A DNA stretch of 64,000 bases from RACS-047 sp031553855 (GCA_031553855.1 JAVBKW010000003.1:1-64000); one strand, 5' to 3'. Positions 49,957-59,967 are shown, counted from the stretch's first letter. Notes: generated from the sequence alone by a model not told the origin. A program made the numbers and translations.

Positions 49957-52900
49957 ATGGAATGTGTTTATATACAAAAGAATTCATACGTTGAGGCGTT
50001 TGAGGATCTAAAGCGCAAGCTTAAAGAGCGGACGGTCGATTTAAGAAAGAAGCATTATGTTATCGTGCCGGACAATTTTACGCTGCACACCGAAAAGCTG
50101 TTGTTTTCCGGCGGCGGGGCGTTCGACGCGGGCGTTTATACTTTCAACCGTCTTTTTTCTTTGTTTGCCGGGGCGGAAAACTATCTTCCGCGTCACGGCG
50201 CGGTCATGCTGCTTAAAAAGGTCATAACGGAAAACGCGGATAAGTTGAAGTTTTTCTCGCGCAGCGCGCTGTTCAGCGGTTTTGCCGAAAAGCTTTACGA
50301 CACTATACATATGCTTGTAAACTGCAAAATAGCGCCGCAGGATCTTTGTACGGGGCGCGAAATAGATTTAAAGCTGAGCGACATCAGCCTTTTATACGCA
50401 GAGTATTTAAAGGCGGCTCAAGGCAAATACGTCGACGCTGCGGGGCGTATGGCTCTTCTTGAGGAATATGCCGCCACGGCGGACTTTTCAAATACGCATT
50501 TCTATTTTACGGGCTTCGACGGTTTCACGAAGCAAGAGTCCGCGATAATCGCGCTGCTGTGTAATAGCGCGGCGGGCGTTACCGTATACAATATCTCCCA
50601 GTTTAATTTGTCCTTTGGCGAGGCGGAGTTCTACCGCTCTTCCGATGCCGCCGACAGGCTCAAAGCCGCGGCAAAGCGCATACGCGCGGCTGTTAAGGAG
50701 CAAAACTTAAGCTACGGCGATATCGGGATAATCGCGCCGCCCTCGATTTATCTGACGGCAAAACGGATATTGTCCGAGTTCGACATACCTTTTTATATCG
50801 ACAGGAAAATGAACGTCGGACAGCAGCCGCTTTCGCAGTTTTTAGAGCTTTTGTTTAAGATAGCCGAACGCGGTTATATGTTCGCCGATATTATTGCTCT
50901 TTCAAAAAATTATTTTTCCGGAATAGATAAGCCGGACGCGGATATTTTTGAAAATTACTGCCTTAAATATTGCGTAGACTACGACAGGTTTTACGCCGCT
51001 TTCAATTATGTTATAAGCGCGCCGCCAGATTTTTTTTCCGAGGGCGAAAAACACGGGCGAAGATTAAAAGAAGAGGCCGCCGCTGAAAAAGTGCGGCAAA
51101 AAATTTGCGCGTTCATCGCCGGATTTAAGAAAGAGTACAAAAAATTTATGACGGCGGAGGAGTTTTTAAGCCTGATCGGGCATTTGTTGACAGAAGCGGA
51201 CGCAAAAGCCCGCTGTGAACTTTTGAGCGATATTTGCGGCACAGATATGAACTCGGTCCCCGAAAAAATACTAAGCTGCGCCTCGCTTATGAAAAAAATA
51301 TATCCTTTTAACAGCGTCGCGGCAAAAGACCTATTAAGGATGCTTTCAGAAGGGCTTTTAGCCTCGACGGTTTCTCTCATTCCTAAAAAACGCGACGCAG
51401 TAAATATTGGCGATGCGAACGTTTTCCGCGCGGGCGGAGTTAAATATTTATTCGTTATGGATTTTTGCGAGGGCGAAATTCCCCCTTACGTTAAGGACTG
51501 CGCGCTTATATCCGATCCCGACATCGATATCCTTTCCTCTTGCGGCGTAGAGATCGAGCCTAAAATAAGCCGCATCAACGCGCGTTATGCCGACGATTTC
51601 TTTTTCGCGGCGGCCGCCGCTCCGAAATTGTTTTTAGCTTATTCCGATACCGGCGATAAAAGGCTTTCTTCCGCCGCGGCCGTTATTGAAAAATATGCAA
51701 AAAAAGTTTTTAAAAACTCTATTGAGGACGAAAACGAGTTTCTCTATTCGTATAAGGACGAGCCTTCTGTTCAGCAGCAAGCGCGTATCGCGCGCCACTG
51801 TTCAAGCGCGGGCAACTCTCTTGAGATGCTGCTCATATCTCTTGCCGACGTCAACGACGGAGCTAAAGGCCTGCCCTTTGCTTCCGAGCTTGCCGCGGCT
51901 GCGGGGCAAGAGTCCGTCTCAAAATTCCTGGGCATCGCGAAAGGCCGCTCACCGGTTTTAGAAAAAAGCGAAGAGCTTTTTTTCAGGAAGGGTTTCACTT
52001 CCATAACCGCGCTTCAGGATTATTTTTTCTGCCCTCAATATAATTTTTTAAAGAACGGCCTTGTGTTGTCCGAACGCAAGGACGGCCGCCTGACGCCCGT
52101 CGATATCGGGACCCTTCTTCATGAGGCGGTAGAGAAATTTGTAAAAAATAAGCGCTATGACGATCCCGCTGCGGAGATGAAAAGGATAGTAGACTCAATT
52201 GTCGAAAGCAGTCAAACGTACGCCCTTGAGGCAAATAAAGGCCTTATAAAGCGTGCCATGGCCGAGGCGGAGAAAATCGCGGGTGTTTTAGCCGCTCAAA
52301 TCGAGGCTTCGCAGTTCGTTCCCTCGTACTTTGAGGAGAGCTTCGGATACGGCGAAAAAGACAAATTTAAAACTGTTTATTTGAACGCGGGCGGACGGGA
52401 AATAGCCGTCAGGGGCAAGATAGACAGGATAGATACCTGCCGCGGCTACGCGCGTATTATCGACTATAAAACCGGCCGCCCCCAAAGCGCGGAATTCGAT
52501 TTTAAAAAAGCGTATTTCGGCAGGCAGCTCCAGCTGCTTATATATATGTCGGTTCTGAATTTAAACGGCTATAAAACTGGCGGGCTTTACTATTTTCCTT
52601 GCTCCGTTTCCTGGGACGACGACGAATACTCCCACCGCTTGTCCGGGCTCACAAATCTTGCGGCAGAGGTCATTTTGGCAAGCGACCGCGCTTTAGAAGA
52701 GCCCGGAGTAAAAAGCCGTATCATTAACGCAAGGCGCAAAAAGGGGCAGGCAGAGGATGAGGACGGATGCTTTTTGGGCGCGGGGCTGTTTGATGCGCGC
52801 CAGCTTAGCGGGTTTTGCGACTACGCCGTCAAAATATCGCAAACCGCCGCAGGCGAAATACTGTCGGGGTTTATTAAGCCGTCGCCGTATGAAAACGGCT

Positions 52901-53034
52901 GTTCTTTCTGCGCGTTTAAGTCCGCCTGTAACGCCTCCGATAAGGATAAAAAGATGCGTAACCCTTATAAGGTCAAGGCGGAAAACATATTGTCTGTTTT
53001 TAATGAAAATGCGGAAGGCGGCGGGGATTTTTAA
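49957..53034 (+). CDS. addB: AddB subunit of the AddAB helicase-nuclease
   Basis: AddB partners with AddA to resect double-strand breaks. The 1025-aa protein has a degenerate N-terminal helicase part and a C-terminal RecB-type nuclease, with GKIDRID near residue 830 and ARIIDYKTGRPQS near 843. Four cysteines for the iron-sulfur cluster are at about 691 (FCPQYNF) and 981, 984, 990 (GCSFCAFKSAC). Walker A is not recognisable, so this protein probably lacks motor activity, as in several clostridial AddB. The ATG has no SD, and a strong promoter ends just upstream. Confidence 0.92.
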   Translation: MECVYIQKNSYVEAFEDLKRKLKERTVDLRKKHYVIVPDNFTLHTEKLLFSGGGAFDAGVYTFNRLFSLFAGAENYLPRHGAVMLLKKVITENADKLKFFSRSALFSGFAEKLYDTIHMLVNCKIAPQDLCTGREIDLKLSDISLLYAEYLKAAQGKYVDAAGRMALLEEYAATADFSNTHFYFTGFDGFTKQESAIIALLCNSAAGVTVYNISQFNLSFGEAEFYRSSDAADRLKAAAKRIRAAVKEQNLSYGDIGIIAPPSIYLTAKRILSEFDIPFYIDRKMNVGQQPLSQFLELLFKIAERGYMFADIIALSKNYFSGIDKPDADIFENYCLKYCVDYDRFYAAFNYVISAPPDFFSEGEKHGRRLKEEAAAEKVRQKICAFIAGFKKEYKKFMTAEEFLSLIGHLLTEADAKARCELLSDICGTDMNSVPEKILSCASLMKKIYPFNSVAAKDLLRMLSEGLLASTVSLIPKKRDAVNIGDANVFRAGGVKYLFVMDFCEGEIPPYVKDCALISDPDIDILSSCGVEIEPKISRINARYADDFFFAAAAAPKLFLAYSDTGDKRLSSAAAVIEKYAKKVFKNSIEDENEFLYSYKDEPSVQQQARIARHCSSAGNSLEMLLISLADVNDGAKGLPFASELAAAAGQESVSKFLGIAKGRSPVLEKSEELFFRKGFTSITALQDYFFCPQYNFLKNGLVLSERKDGRLTPVDIGTLLHEAVEKFVKNKRYDDPAAEMKRIVDSIVESSQTYALEANKGLIKRAMAEAEKIAGVLAAQIEASQFVPSYFEESFGYGEKDKFKTVYLNAGGREIAVRGKIDRIDTCRGYARIIDYKTGRPQSAEFDFKKAYFGRQLQLLIYMSVLNLNGYKTGGLYYFPCSVSWDDDEYSHRLSGLTNLAAEVILASDRALEEPGVKSRIINARRKKGQAEDEDGCFLGAGLFDARQLSGFCDYAVKISQTAAGEILSGFIKPSPYENGCSFCAFKSACNASDKDKKMRNPYKVKAENILSVFNENAEGGGDF

Positions 53035-53069
53035 CAAGGATATGTCAAACGCTTACAAAGGAGGTAAGA

Positions 53070-56000
53070 ATGGCTGAAATAAAATGGACTGACGAACAAA
53101 AGCAAATAATAGAGCACAAAGGCTGCGACCTAATCGTTTCGGCCTCGGCCGGCTGCGGCAAAACGACGGTTATGATCGAGCGTATATTGTCGCTTTTAGA
53201 AAACGGCGTACCTCTTGAGAAAATGATCGTCTGTACTTTCACTAAAGCCGCGGCGGCGGATATGCGCGCAAAGCTGCATAAACAGCTTCTAAATTTAGCC
53301 GACGAAAAGGAATATGCCCGCGCCGCTCTTAAAGCTCTTCCGCCCGCACAGATTTCCACGCTCCACAGCTTTTGCCAGCATCTGATCAAAACATATTTCT
53401 ATGCATCCGGAGTGGACCCGTCCTTTGAAATTATGGAGGAAAACGACGCCGGCGCGGCTCTTTATGCGTCCGCTGAAAAGGTCATACTGGAAAAAACAGC
53501 GGAGGGAGATGCGGATTTTGCGCTTTTACAGGAAGCGATGATGAAGAACCGTTCGCTTGCCTCGCTTACCGAGGAGCTTGTCCGGCTCTACTATTTTGCC
53601 TCGTCGCAGCCCGATTTTGAGGGCTGGCTGGATAAATGCCTTGACAATTATCCGCATCATGCGGAGCATCTTGACGTGATAGTCAAAAGCTTCGACGCCG
53701 ACTTTGAAAGCCTGTCGCAAAAAGCGGAGCAGCTTGAGGAGGCGACTGTGCGCGCCGATTTTAAGCGGAATATCCCAGCCTGTCAGGATCTGTGCTATGC
53801 CGTCAAAAGCCGCTTACCTTTAAGCGTTATCCCAAAAGGCAAGCTTCCCTCCGAGGCGGTGCTTCTTGACCTTAACGACGTCCTTGCAGCTCTAAAGGAG
53901 GAATACAGAAAACTCTTAGGCGAGCTGGATAAATGCCGCGTCTCAAGCGACCCTATTCTTGCAAAAAGCGCGGCGGCTCATTTTAAGGATATGGCGCTGC
54001 GGCTAAAAAAGCAATATGGGGACGAAAAGAATGCTAAAGCTTACGCCGACTACGCCGATTTAGAGCATTTTGCGCTCAAAATTCTTAAAAATGAAACAGT
54101 AAGGCAAAGCTTAAAAGGGCAGTTTAGTTATATGTTCGTCGATGAATATCAGGACATCAATCCTATACAGGAGGAGATCATAGGGCTGATAATAGCGGAA
54201 AAGTTCTTCGTGGGCGATATAAAGCAGTCGATATATGCGTTCAGGATGTGCGAGCCGGATATTTTCGTTCGCAAGTCCGACCGCTTTTTAAAAGGCGAGG
54301 GCGGAGAGGCGAAGTTCCTTAATTCCAATTTCCGTTCCACTCCCTCGATACTGGATTTTTGCAACCGTCTGTTTTCCCGCATTATGACAAGGCCGTTTGG
54401 CGGAGTCGATTACAGTAGGAGCGCGAAATTTCTTTTCAGCGGAGAAGGGCAGCCAAGCGACGTGCGTATCGCGTTTATTACGGAGCAAAAAAAAGAGGAA
54501 GAGGAACGAGAGTACGGGTTTTATAGCGTAAAACAGCATCCTGAGACGGAAAGCGACGAGGAAAACGACGCGCAGGTAAACCTTATTACCGACAGGATAT
54601 TTGAGATAATCGACTCCGACCCTGACGCGTCTTTTTCCGATATAGCAGTTTTAGTCCGTTCAAATTCCTCACTTGTATCAAGGCTTAAAGAAAGGCTCAA
54701 AAAGCAGGGAATACCTGTGAGCGTAAGCGACAAAAAGAGCGCAAGCGACTGCACCGCCGCCGCCGCGCTTATCGAATACTTAAAGCTTATCGACAACCAC
54801 TTTGACGACGTTGCACTTGTCGCCGTTATGCGCTCGGCCTTCGGCGGCTTTTCCGATTCCGAGCTGGCTCAGATACGCCTTGCGGCAAAGGACGGAATGT
54901 ATTTTAACGAGGCTGCGTTTGATGCGGCGGAAAATTTGTCCGGCGCGCTGAAAGTTAAGCTGCAAAAATTTTACGGCTCACTTTTGCGCTATACGCAGAT
55001 GTCTTACGCGTTAAAGGCGTCCGAGGTAGCGGCGGCAATATGCGCTGAAAATGATTATTTCAAGTATGTGTTCGGCTCAAGCGAGGGCTTAACAAAGGCG
55101 CGCGAGCTTGCCGCGTTCTTAGACGCTATGGAGAGCAGTGTTTATAATTCTTCCGTACCTGCGTTTGTGGCGGCGTTAAAAAACGATATGCCTCAAGTTT
55201 CGCTTGCCGCCGAAACCGACGCCGTAAAAATTATGACGATTCATTCCTCAAAAGGGCTTGAATTCGACTATGTTATTTTGGCGGACGCGTGCAAAGAGTT
55301 TAACCGTAAGGATTTTTCAAGGCCGCTGCTTTTAGACCCTGAGCTTGGCCTTGCCGCTAAGTTTTGGGACGAGTCCGACAAATCTGCAAAAAAAACAAGC
55401 CTGTATATGCGTATCGCTATGAAAAACAGGCGGAAGATGACTGAAGAAGAAATGCGTATACTCTACGTCGCGCTGACCCGTGCAAAAAAGTCGCTGACAA
55501 TAACGGGATTTAAAAAGGAGCTGCCTCAAAAACCTCCGCCGCCCGAAAAGGCTGAAAGCTTTTTTGACTGGTTTTCTTACGCGCTGCCCGATATAAAAAA
55601 CTATATTTTGGACGCGTCCGAATGTATAGCTCCCGCTGCGCGCCCCGAAAAAAGAATATTGTACTCGAAGCCCGATCCGGTTTTATTAAAGCTTATAAAG
55701 GACTATACGGATTTTAAGCGCGTTGAAAATTCCGCGCCTTTTAAGGTGAGCGTTACCGGCATTGTGGAGTCAATGCCGGATGAAGAGCCGGAAAACTCCG
55801 CCGAGGGCAGGACGGTCAGGTTGTTCGAGGACGCCGACAAGGCCGCGGAAAAAGGAACGGCGTACCATAAATTTATGGAGCTGTTCGATTATCGTCAGGA
55901 TTTTGAAGCTGAATGGGGCAGGGTTTATCCTTTAGTTGACAACAGCGGACTATGCAGCCGCAATGAAATTGAAAAAGCGTTTAATATTTTTAAGGAATAT

Positions 56001-56288
56001 ATTGCCGGTCGCGAGTTTTTCCGCGAGCTGCCTTTTATTGCCGATATCCCCGTAGAGGGACTGTATGAGGACGGAGTTCTTGTTCAGGGCATTATCGACC
56101 TTTTAGTAAAGGACGGCGGCGGCTATGAAATAATAGATTATAAAACGGGCGTTTTAAACGCAGATAAGCTCCGCCATTATTCAAAGCAGCTTTCCCTTTA
56201 CGAGCGCGCCGCGAATAGAATACTAGGCTCTAAAATAAAAAACAAATATATATACAGCTTTGAAAGCGGAGAGTTTGTAAAAGTCTGA
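53070..56288 (+). CDS. addA: AddA subunit of the AddAB helicase-nuclease
   Basis: AddA is the motor and nuclease subunit. The 1072-aa UvrD-type helicase has Walker A SASAGCGKTTVM (about 24-35), motif Ia FTKAAAADM, motif II MFVDEYQDINPIQ near 352, motif V/VI MTIHSSKGLEF near 720, and YVALTRAKK near 800. A C-terminal nuclease domain has VQGIIDLLVKD near 1007 and EIIDYKTG near 1020. AAAGGAGG lies 6 bases before ATG. The gene starts 35 bases after addB. Confidence 0.95.
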   Translation: MAEIKWTDEQKQIIEHKGCDLIVSASAGCGKTTVMIERILSLLENGVPLEKMIVCTFTKAAAADMRAKLHKQLLNLADEKEYARAALKALPPAQISTLHSFCQHLIKTYFYASGVDPSFEIMEENDAGAALYASAEKVILEKTAEGDADFALLQEAMMKNRSLASLTEELVRLYYFASSQPDFEGWLDKCLDNYPHHAEHLDVIVKSFDADFESLSQKAEQLEEATVRADFKRNIPACQDLCYAVKSRLPLSVIPKGKLPSEAVLLDLNDVLAALKEEYRKLLGELDKCRVSSDPILAKSAAAHFKDMALRLKKQYGDEKNAKAYADYADLEHFALKILKNETVRQSLKGQFSYMFVDEYQDINPIQEEIIGLIIAEKFFVGDIKQSIYAFRMCEPDIFVRKSDRFLKGEGGEAKFLNSNFRSTPSILDFCNRLFSRIMTRPFGGVDYSRSAKFLFSGEGQPSDVRIAFITEQKKEEEEREYGFYSVKQHPETESDEENDAQVNLITDRIFEIIDSDPDASFSDIAVLVRSNSSLVSRLKERLKKQGIPVSVSDKKSASDCTAAAALIEYLKLIDNHFDDVALVAVMRSAFGGFSDSELAQIRLAAKDGMYFNEAAFDAAENLSGALKVKLQKFYGSLLRYTQMSYALKASEVAAAICAENDYFKYVFGSSEGLTKARELAAFLDAMESSVYNSSVPAFVAALKNDMPQVSLAAETDAVKIMTIHSSKGLEFDYVILADACKEFNRKDFSRPLLLDPELGLAAKFWDESDKSAKKTSLYMRIAMKNRRKMTEEEMRILYVALTRAKKSLTITGFKKELPQKPPPPEKAESFFDWFSYALPDIKNYILDASECIAPAARPEKRILYSKPDPVLLKLIKDYTDFKRVENSAPFKVSVTGIVESMPDEEPENSAEGRTVRLFEDADKAAEKGTAYHKFMELFDYRQDFEAEWGRVYPLVDNSGLCSRNEIEKAFNIFKEYIAGREFFRELPFIADIPVEGLYEDGVLVQGIIDLLVKDGGGYEIIDYKTGVLNADKLRHYSKQLSLYERAANRILGSKIKNKYIYSFESGEFVKV

Positions 56289-56360
56289 GGACGGAGCCGA
56301 ACCCGGATTTTTTGGCGAAAAACCGCAAATTATGCTTTTGCAAAAATATTTCTAATAAAT

Positions 56361-56389
56361 TTGACAAAAAAGAAGAAGTATAGTAATAT
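56361..56389 (+). promoter_or_regulatory. Promoter of the 56445 membrane-protein gene
   Basis: TTGACA (56361-56366), 17-base spacer and TAATAT (56384-56389). Confidence 0.65.
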
Positions 56390-56444
56390 ATATGTTATAC
56401 TGACATCGGTATGTAAATTATAGTAAAAAAACAGGAGAGTTTTT

Positions 56445-57284
56445 ATGTTCAGTGATTTTTTTGTCCATCTTTTCAAATTTAAGTTGGATTACTATGTCTA
56501 CGGTGCAGCGGGTTTCTTCGCGCTCTTGTTTATTATAGGGATTTTCGCCGCGTTATCCGGCAAAATCAATAAGATAAAAAGAGCCCAGAGAGCATTTATT
56601 GCAAACCCCACGCAGGAAGGGCTTGAAAATGCCGTAAATAAGATGCCCAAAGAAATCAGGGCAGGCTACGCTACGGCTAACGCTAAAGGAAAAGACGGCG
56701 CGCTTTCTTTTAAATTTGATACCTGCGTTAAAGCGCCCTACGCTTTTTCGTTCGCCTCAAAGTTTGTTAAGTACACCTTTATTATAACCGTAATTATGAG
56801 CCTTTTGGTTTTTGCCGTATTTAATTTCGCTCCGGCCGTTTTAAACGCTCGCGGAACATACGCTGATCCGGCTGCCTTTGCAGCCGAGGCCGTTAAATGG
56901 TCTTATAATATGTATCTTGTTATGGCTTTTGTAGCGTTGGCAGGCCTTCTTTTCCTTCTTATTGCCGCTGTCATTGCCTCGTCAAGATATAAAGGGCTTG
57001 TTAAAAGCTACAATAAATTTTCCGCCAGCCTTTTAGAAATGAAGGCAGACCCCGCAGCGGCGGCAGAGGAAGCTGAAAACGCGCTTTCAGCCGTAGACGC
57101 TCTGGTTGCAAAAATCAATAAGCTTGCAGGCGAGGGCGCATCTGTTACGACCCTTAAAGAAACCGCATTTGAGCTTCATCAGGAGCGCACAAAGCCCGCA
57201 AACTGCAACCCCGCCGTTCAGAAAAAGCTTAACGATTCTTTAAACGTTCTGATCAAGGCAATGAGCGCCGCAGTCAAAAAATAG
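56445..57284 (+). CDS. Three-helix membrane protein, unknown
   Basis: The 279-aa Ala/Lys-rich protein has helices at about 17-36, 107-132 and 156-180. A helical cytoplasmic-looking C-terminal domain (SASLLEMKADPAAAAEEAEN, about 190-279) follows. No family recognised. AGGAGAG lies upstream of the ATG. Own promoter and terminator at 57434. Confidence 0.75.
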   Translation: MFSDFFVHLFKFKLDYYVYGAAGFFALLFIIGIFAALSGKINKIKRAQRAFIANPTQEGLENAVNKMPKEIRAGYATANAKGKDGALSFKFDTCVKAPYAFSFASKFVKYTFIITVIMSLLVFAVFNFAPAVLNARGTYADPAAFAAEAVKWSYNMYLVMAFVALAGLLFLLIAAVIASSRYKGLVKSYNKFSASLLEMKADPAAAAEEAENALSAVDALVAKINKLAGEGASVTTLKETAFELHQERTKPANCNPAVQKKLNDSLNVLIKAMSAAVKK

Positions 57285-57433
57285 TTTTTAAGCGCGGTTT
57301 TCCGCCCTTACCGGCTCGTTGGCCTGTTTGGGAGCTGCCTGCCCATTTTAAAGCTCTTTCTTTTTAGCGGCCGGTCTTTTTGCTTATATAAAGCCCGCGT
57401 CCGTCCGCAAAAAAACAATTACTAATCTTAAAG

Positions 57434-57470
57434 AAAAACCGGGGCCGGGTTTAGTCGCCCCGGTTTTTTT
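57434..57470 (+). terminator. Terminator after the 56445 gene
   Basis: AACCGGGGC and GCCCCGGTT form a strong stem ending in TTTTTTT. Confidence 0.9.
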
Positions 57471-57539
57471 CAAAAAGTCAAACGAAATCGGTTTATAGAT
57501 TGTTATACTTGTAGAAACTTTTAAATAAGGAGAACATCT

Positions 57540-58523
57540 ATGAAAAAATTATTATCGCTTATAATCGCCGCCTGTTTGATTGCAGGCATTACCGGGACGC
57601 TTTCCGCATGCAATTCGGGCTATACGTCCGAGAGATACGTAAGCCTTTCGATTAATCCCCTGATTGAGTTCGTAGTAGATACCGACAACAAGATACAGGC
57701 TGTTAACGCAGCCAACGCGGATGCGGAGATGCTGATTGCAGAAACCGATTTTATCGGCATGAAACTTGAAGATGCAACCGCTAAGTTTGTGGAACTTGCG
57801 ACTGCTGCCGGATATATCGATGTGGTCTCGCAGGACAATGAGGTCACTGTGTCGGTTATCGGCGAAAGCGGAGAGGAAAAGAGCGAAAAGTCGCTTGAGG
57901 ATACCATATACAAATATTTTGAAAACAACGGTATTTACGGCAAAGTGAGCCGCGAAGCGTTAGATCAGTATGCCGCAAAGGCCGCCGGACTAAACGTAAG
58001 CACCGGCAAAATGAAGATGATAATACGCGCTCGGGATATGGGTGTGGATTACACCGAGGAAGAACTCGCCGAAATGCCCGTTAAGGAGCTTGTAAGGTTG
58101 TTTAAGAACAAAGCGAAAGACAATTTGGGCGCAACCTTAAGGGCTGAATACAAAGCGGCAAAGGCTGTTATCAGGGCAAATTATACCGAGATGTTTGTTC
58201 TTGATGATGAAATTGCAGCATTGGAAACGCAGATAGCGGAATTTGCGGGCAGTACGGAAGATAAAGAAACACTTGAGCAAGAACTTTTAGAAAAGAAGAA
58301 CGCTTATAATACGTTGAGAGCAGCTTATGATGCACAAATCAAGTCATTGAATGACGAATATAAAATAAAGCGAGAAGATTTGCAGTCACAGCGTAAAACC
58401 GCTCTTGAAGAGAAGATAAATGACCACAAAAGTAAAATAGCGGAACATAAGGCGCAGTTTGAAAAGAACAGAAAAGAAATAAAGGAAAAAATCCGCAAAT
58501 GGAGAAAGGCAAACGCCGCCTGA
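57540..58523 (+). CDS. Lipoprotein with RsgI-type domain and coiled-coil tail
   Basis: The 327-aa protein has a lipobox LSAC (Cys24). Residues about 32-90 match the periplasmic domain of RsgI anti-sigma factors: YVSLSINPLIEFVVDTDNKI with Asn39-Pro40, the site type cleaved autoproteolytically in clostridial RsgI. A GLNVSTGKMKMI segment near 155-170 matches the GISPGK block of RsgI. Residues about 205-325 are a charged coiled coil (ELLEKKNAYNTLRAAYDAQI). Unlike RsgI it has no cytoplasmic sigma-binding part. It lies 54 bases upstream of an ECF sigma gene, whose anti-sigma has the same domain. Its role (decoy, sensor or substrate) is inferred only. Confidence 0.75.
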   Translation: MKKLLSLIIAACLIAGITGTLSACNSGYTSERYVSLSINPLIEFVVDTDNKIQAVNAANADAEMLIAETDFIGMKLEDATAKFVELATAAGYIDVVSQDNEVTVSVIGESGEEKSEKSLEDTIYKYFENNGIYGKVSREALDQYAAKAAGLNVSTGKMKMIIRARDMGVDYTEEELAEMPVKELVRLFKNKAKDNLGATLRAEYKAAKAVIRANYTEMFVLDDEIAALETQIAEFAGSTEDKETLEQELLEKKNAYNTLRAAYDAQIKSLNDEYKIKREDLQSQRKTALEEKINDHKSKIAEHKAQFEKNRKEIKEKIRKWRKANAA

Positions 58524-58577
58524 TTGTGTTATAATATAAGTACTGAAACCTTGAGGCGATGATCTTTGGAGAAATTA

Positions 58578-59093
58578 ATGCAGGCTCTAAAGCAGGGCGA
58601 AAGCTCTGCTTTAGAGCCGATCTACAACGGGACAAAAAAAGCTGTGTTTGCGGTATGTTATTCATACCTCAAGGATTATGCGCGTGCAGAAGATCTTATG
58701 CAGGATACCTACGTTTGCGTTAAACGTTTTATTGGCGGATACCGTGAAAATACCAATCCACAAGCCTGGATATTAGCTATCGCCAAAAATCTTTGTCTTA
58801 ACGAACTGAAAAAACGCGGTCGTGAAATTTTTGTAGATTTTTTTGAACGTCCCGACCTTGTTCCGGATGAAACCGAAATAGCCGTTCGTGACGAAACGGG
58901 TATTATCCGGCTTGCAGAAAAACATCTCGACGAAAACGAATTTAAGATCGTTATGATGCATACAATCGGCGGCGTCACTTTAGCGGAAATTGCGCAAGTA
59001 TTTGGAAAGCCCCAAGGTACGGTGAGATGGCAATACAATAATGCGCTTAAGAAACTTCGGAAAATAATTAAAAAGGAGGGATTGTGCGTATGA
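58578..59093 (+). CDS. ECF-type RNA polymerase sigma factor
   Basis: The 171-aa protein has only regions 2 and 4. Region 2 includes YSYLKDYARAEDLMQDTYV near 29-47 and WILAIAKNLCLNELKKR near 65. Region 4 includes TLAEIAQVFGKPQGTVRWQY near 135. I start at ATG 58578 with GGAG 6 bases upstream; a TTG at 58566 is possible. The stop overlaps the anti-sigma ATG (ATGA), so their amounts are coupled. It pairs with an RsgI-type membrane anti-sigma, although RsgI normally controls SigI, a different sigma group. A TATAAT lies at 58530-58535. Confidence 0.9.
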   Translation: MQALKQGESSALEPIYNGTKKAVFAVCYSYLKDYARAEDLMQDTYVCVKRFIGGYRENTNPQAWILAIAKNLCLNELKKRGREIFVDFFERPDLVPDETEIAVRDETGIIRLAEKHLDENEFKIVMMHTIGGVTLAEIAQVFGKPQGTVRWQYNNALKKLRKIIKKEGLCV

Positions 59094-59854
59094 AAAACAG
59101 TAAAAAAAACATTGAGAAACTGCTGAAAAAATCTGCGGACGGTTTTGTTCCCTCCGCTCCGCTCGATATTGCCGGACGCGAAATAAAAGACTTCGATTTT
59201 TTAGCCGAAGAATCCGATATTGTAAAAATGCCGCAAAAAAAAGCTCAAAAACCACACAGAAATTTTGCGTTTAAGTTTATGTCCGCAATCTCGGCGTTTA
59301 TCCTGCTTGCCGCCATAGGTTTTGGGTCGTACTTTGGCTATGTAAATTCTGAAATCAGCACAATTTATCTTGATATCAATCCGTCTCTTTATATAGTTAC
59401 TGACAGACTCGACAGGGTAAAAAGCGTGGGGACGTATAATCGGGAGGCGGCTCTTCTTCTTGAAGGATTAAGCATCAAAGGAAAGCCGCTCAACGACGCC
59501 CTTGAAATGATACTTGACGAGTCATATCTCAGCGGTTACCTTACGGCATATGATCAAAACGAGATGTTGATAGGCGTAGAGGGAAATGAGAAAAAAAAGA
59601 ATGATGTTAAGAAAGAAAAAATCAAAGGTTTTCTTACTTCTCTTAATTTGAAAAAACCATATAGAGTTAATTTTGACATTCGTGAAACAAAGGCTGAAAA
59701 TAAGAAAGACGCATTAGTCTTCGGAATCTCTCCTTCAAAATACATTCTGATAAAACAAATTATCGAAGCCGACCGCTCGTATACCGTTTCGGAGCTTAAA
59801 AATAAAAGCATTAAAGAATTGAAAATTATATTGTCGGAAATAACGAATAAATAA
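59090..59854 (+). CDS. RsgI-type membrane anti-sigma factor
   Basis: The 254-aa protein has a cytoplasmic part of about 60 residues, one membrane helix (about 63-83) and an extracytoplasmic RsgI-type domain, TIYLDINPSLYIVTDRLDRV, with Asn97-Pro98. The ALVFGISPSKYILIKQI block near 210-226 completes it. A classic RsgI N-terminal domain or zinc anti-sigma motif is not obvious. I start at ATG 59090 with AAGGAGGG 9 bases upstream; the GTG at 59084 is too close. It overlaps the sigma gene. It probably holds the sigma factor at the membrane until cleaved. Confidence 0.85.
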   Translation: MKNSKKNIEKLLKKSADGFVPSAPLDIAGREIKDFDFLAEESDIVKMPQKKAQKPHRNFAFKFMSAISAFILLAAIGFGSYFGYVNSEISTIYLDINPSLYIVTDRLDRVKSVGTYNREAALLLEGLSIKGKPLNDALEMILDESYLSGYLTAYDQNEMLIGVEGNEKKKNDVKKEKIKGFLTSLNLKKPYRVNFDIRETKAENKKDALVFGISPSKYILIKQIIEADRSYTVSELKNKSIKELKIILSEITNK

Positions 59855-59967
59855 AAAGACAGCAATTTATCGAACCCCGTCAGGGCGATTGAATTTCTGG
59901 ATCTTTGTGGGAGCTTTGGGGCAGTATTGCCTTAAAATACTAGAATAATCCATTTTGTTTTAAAAAG

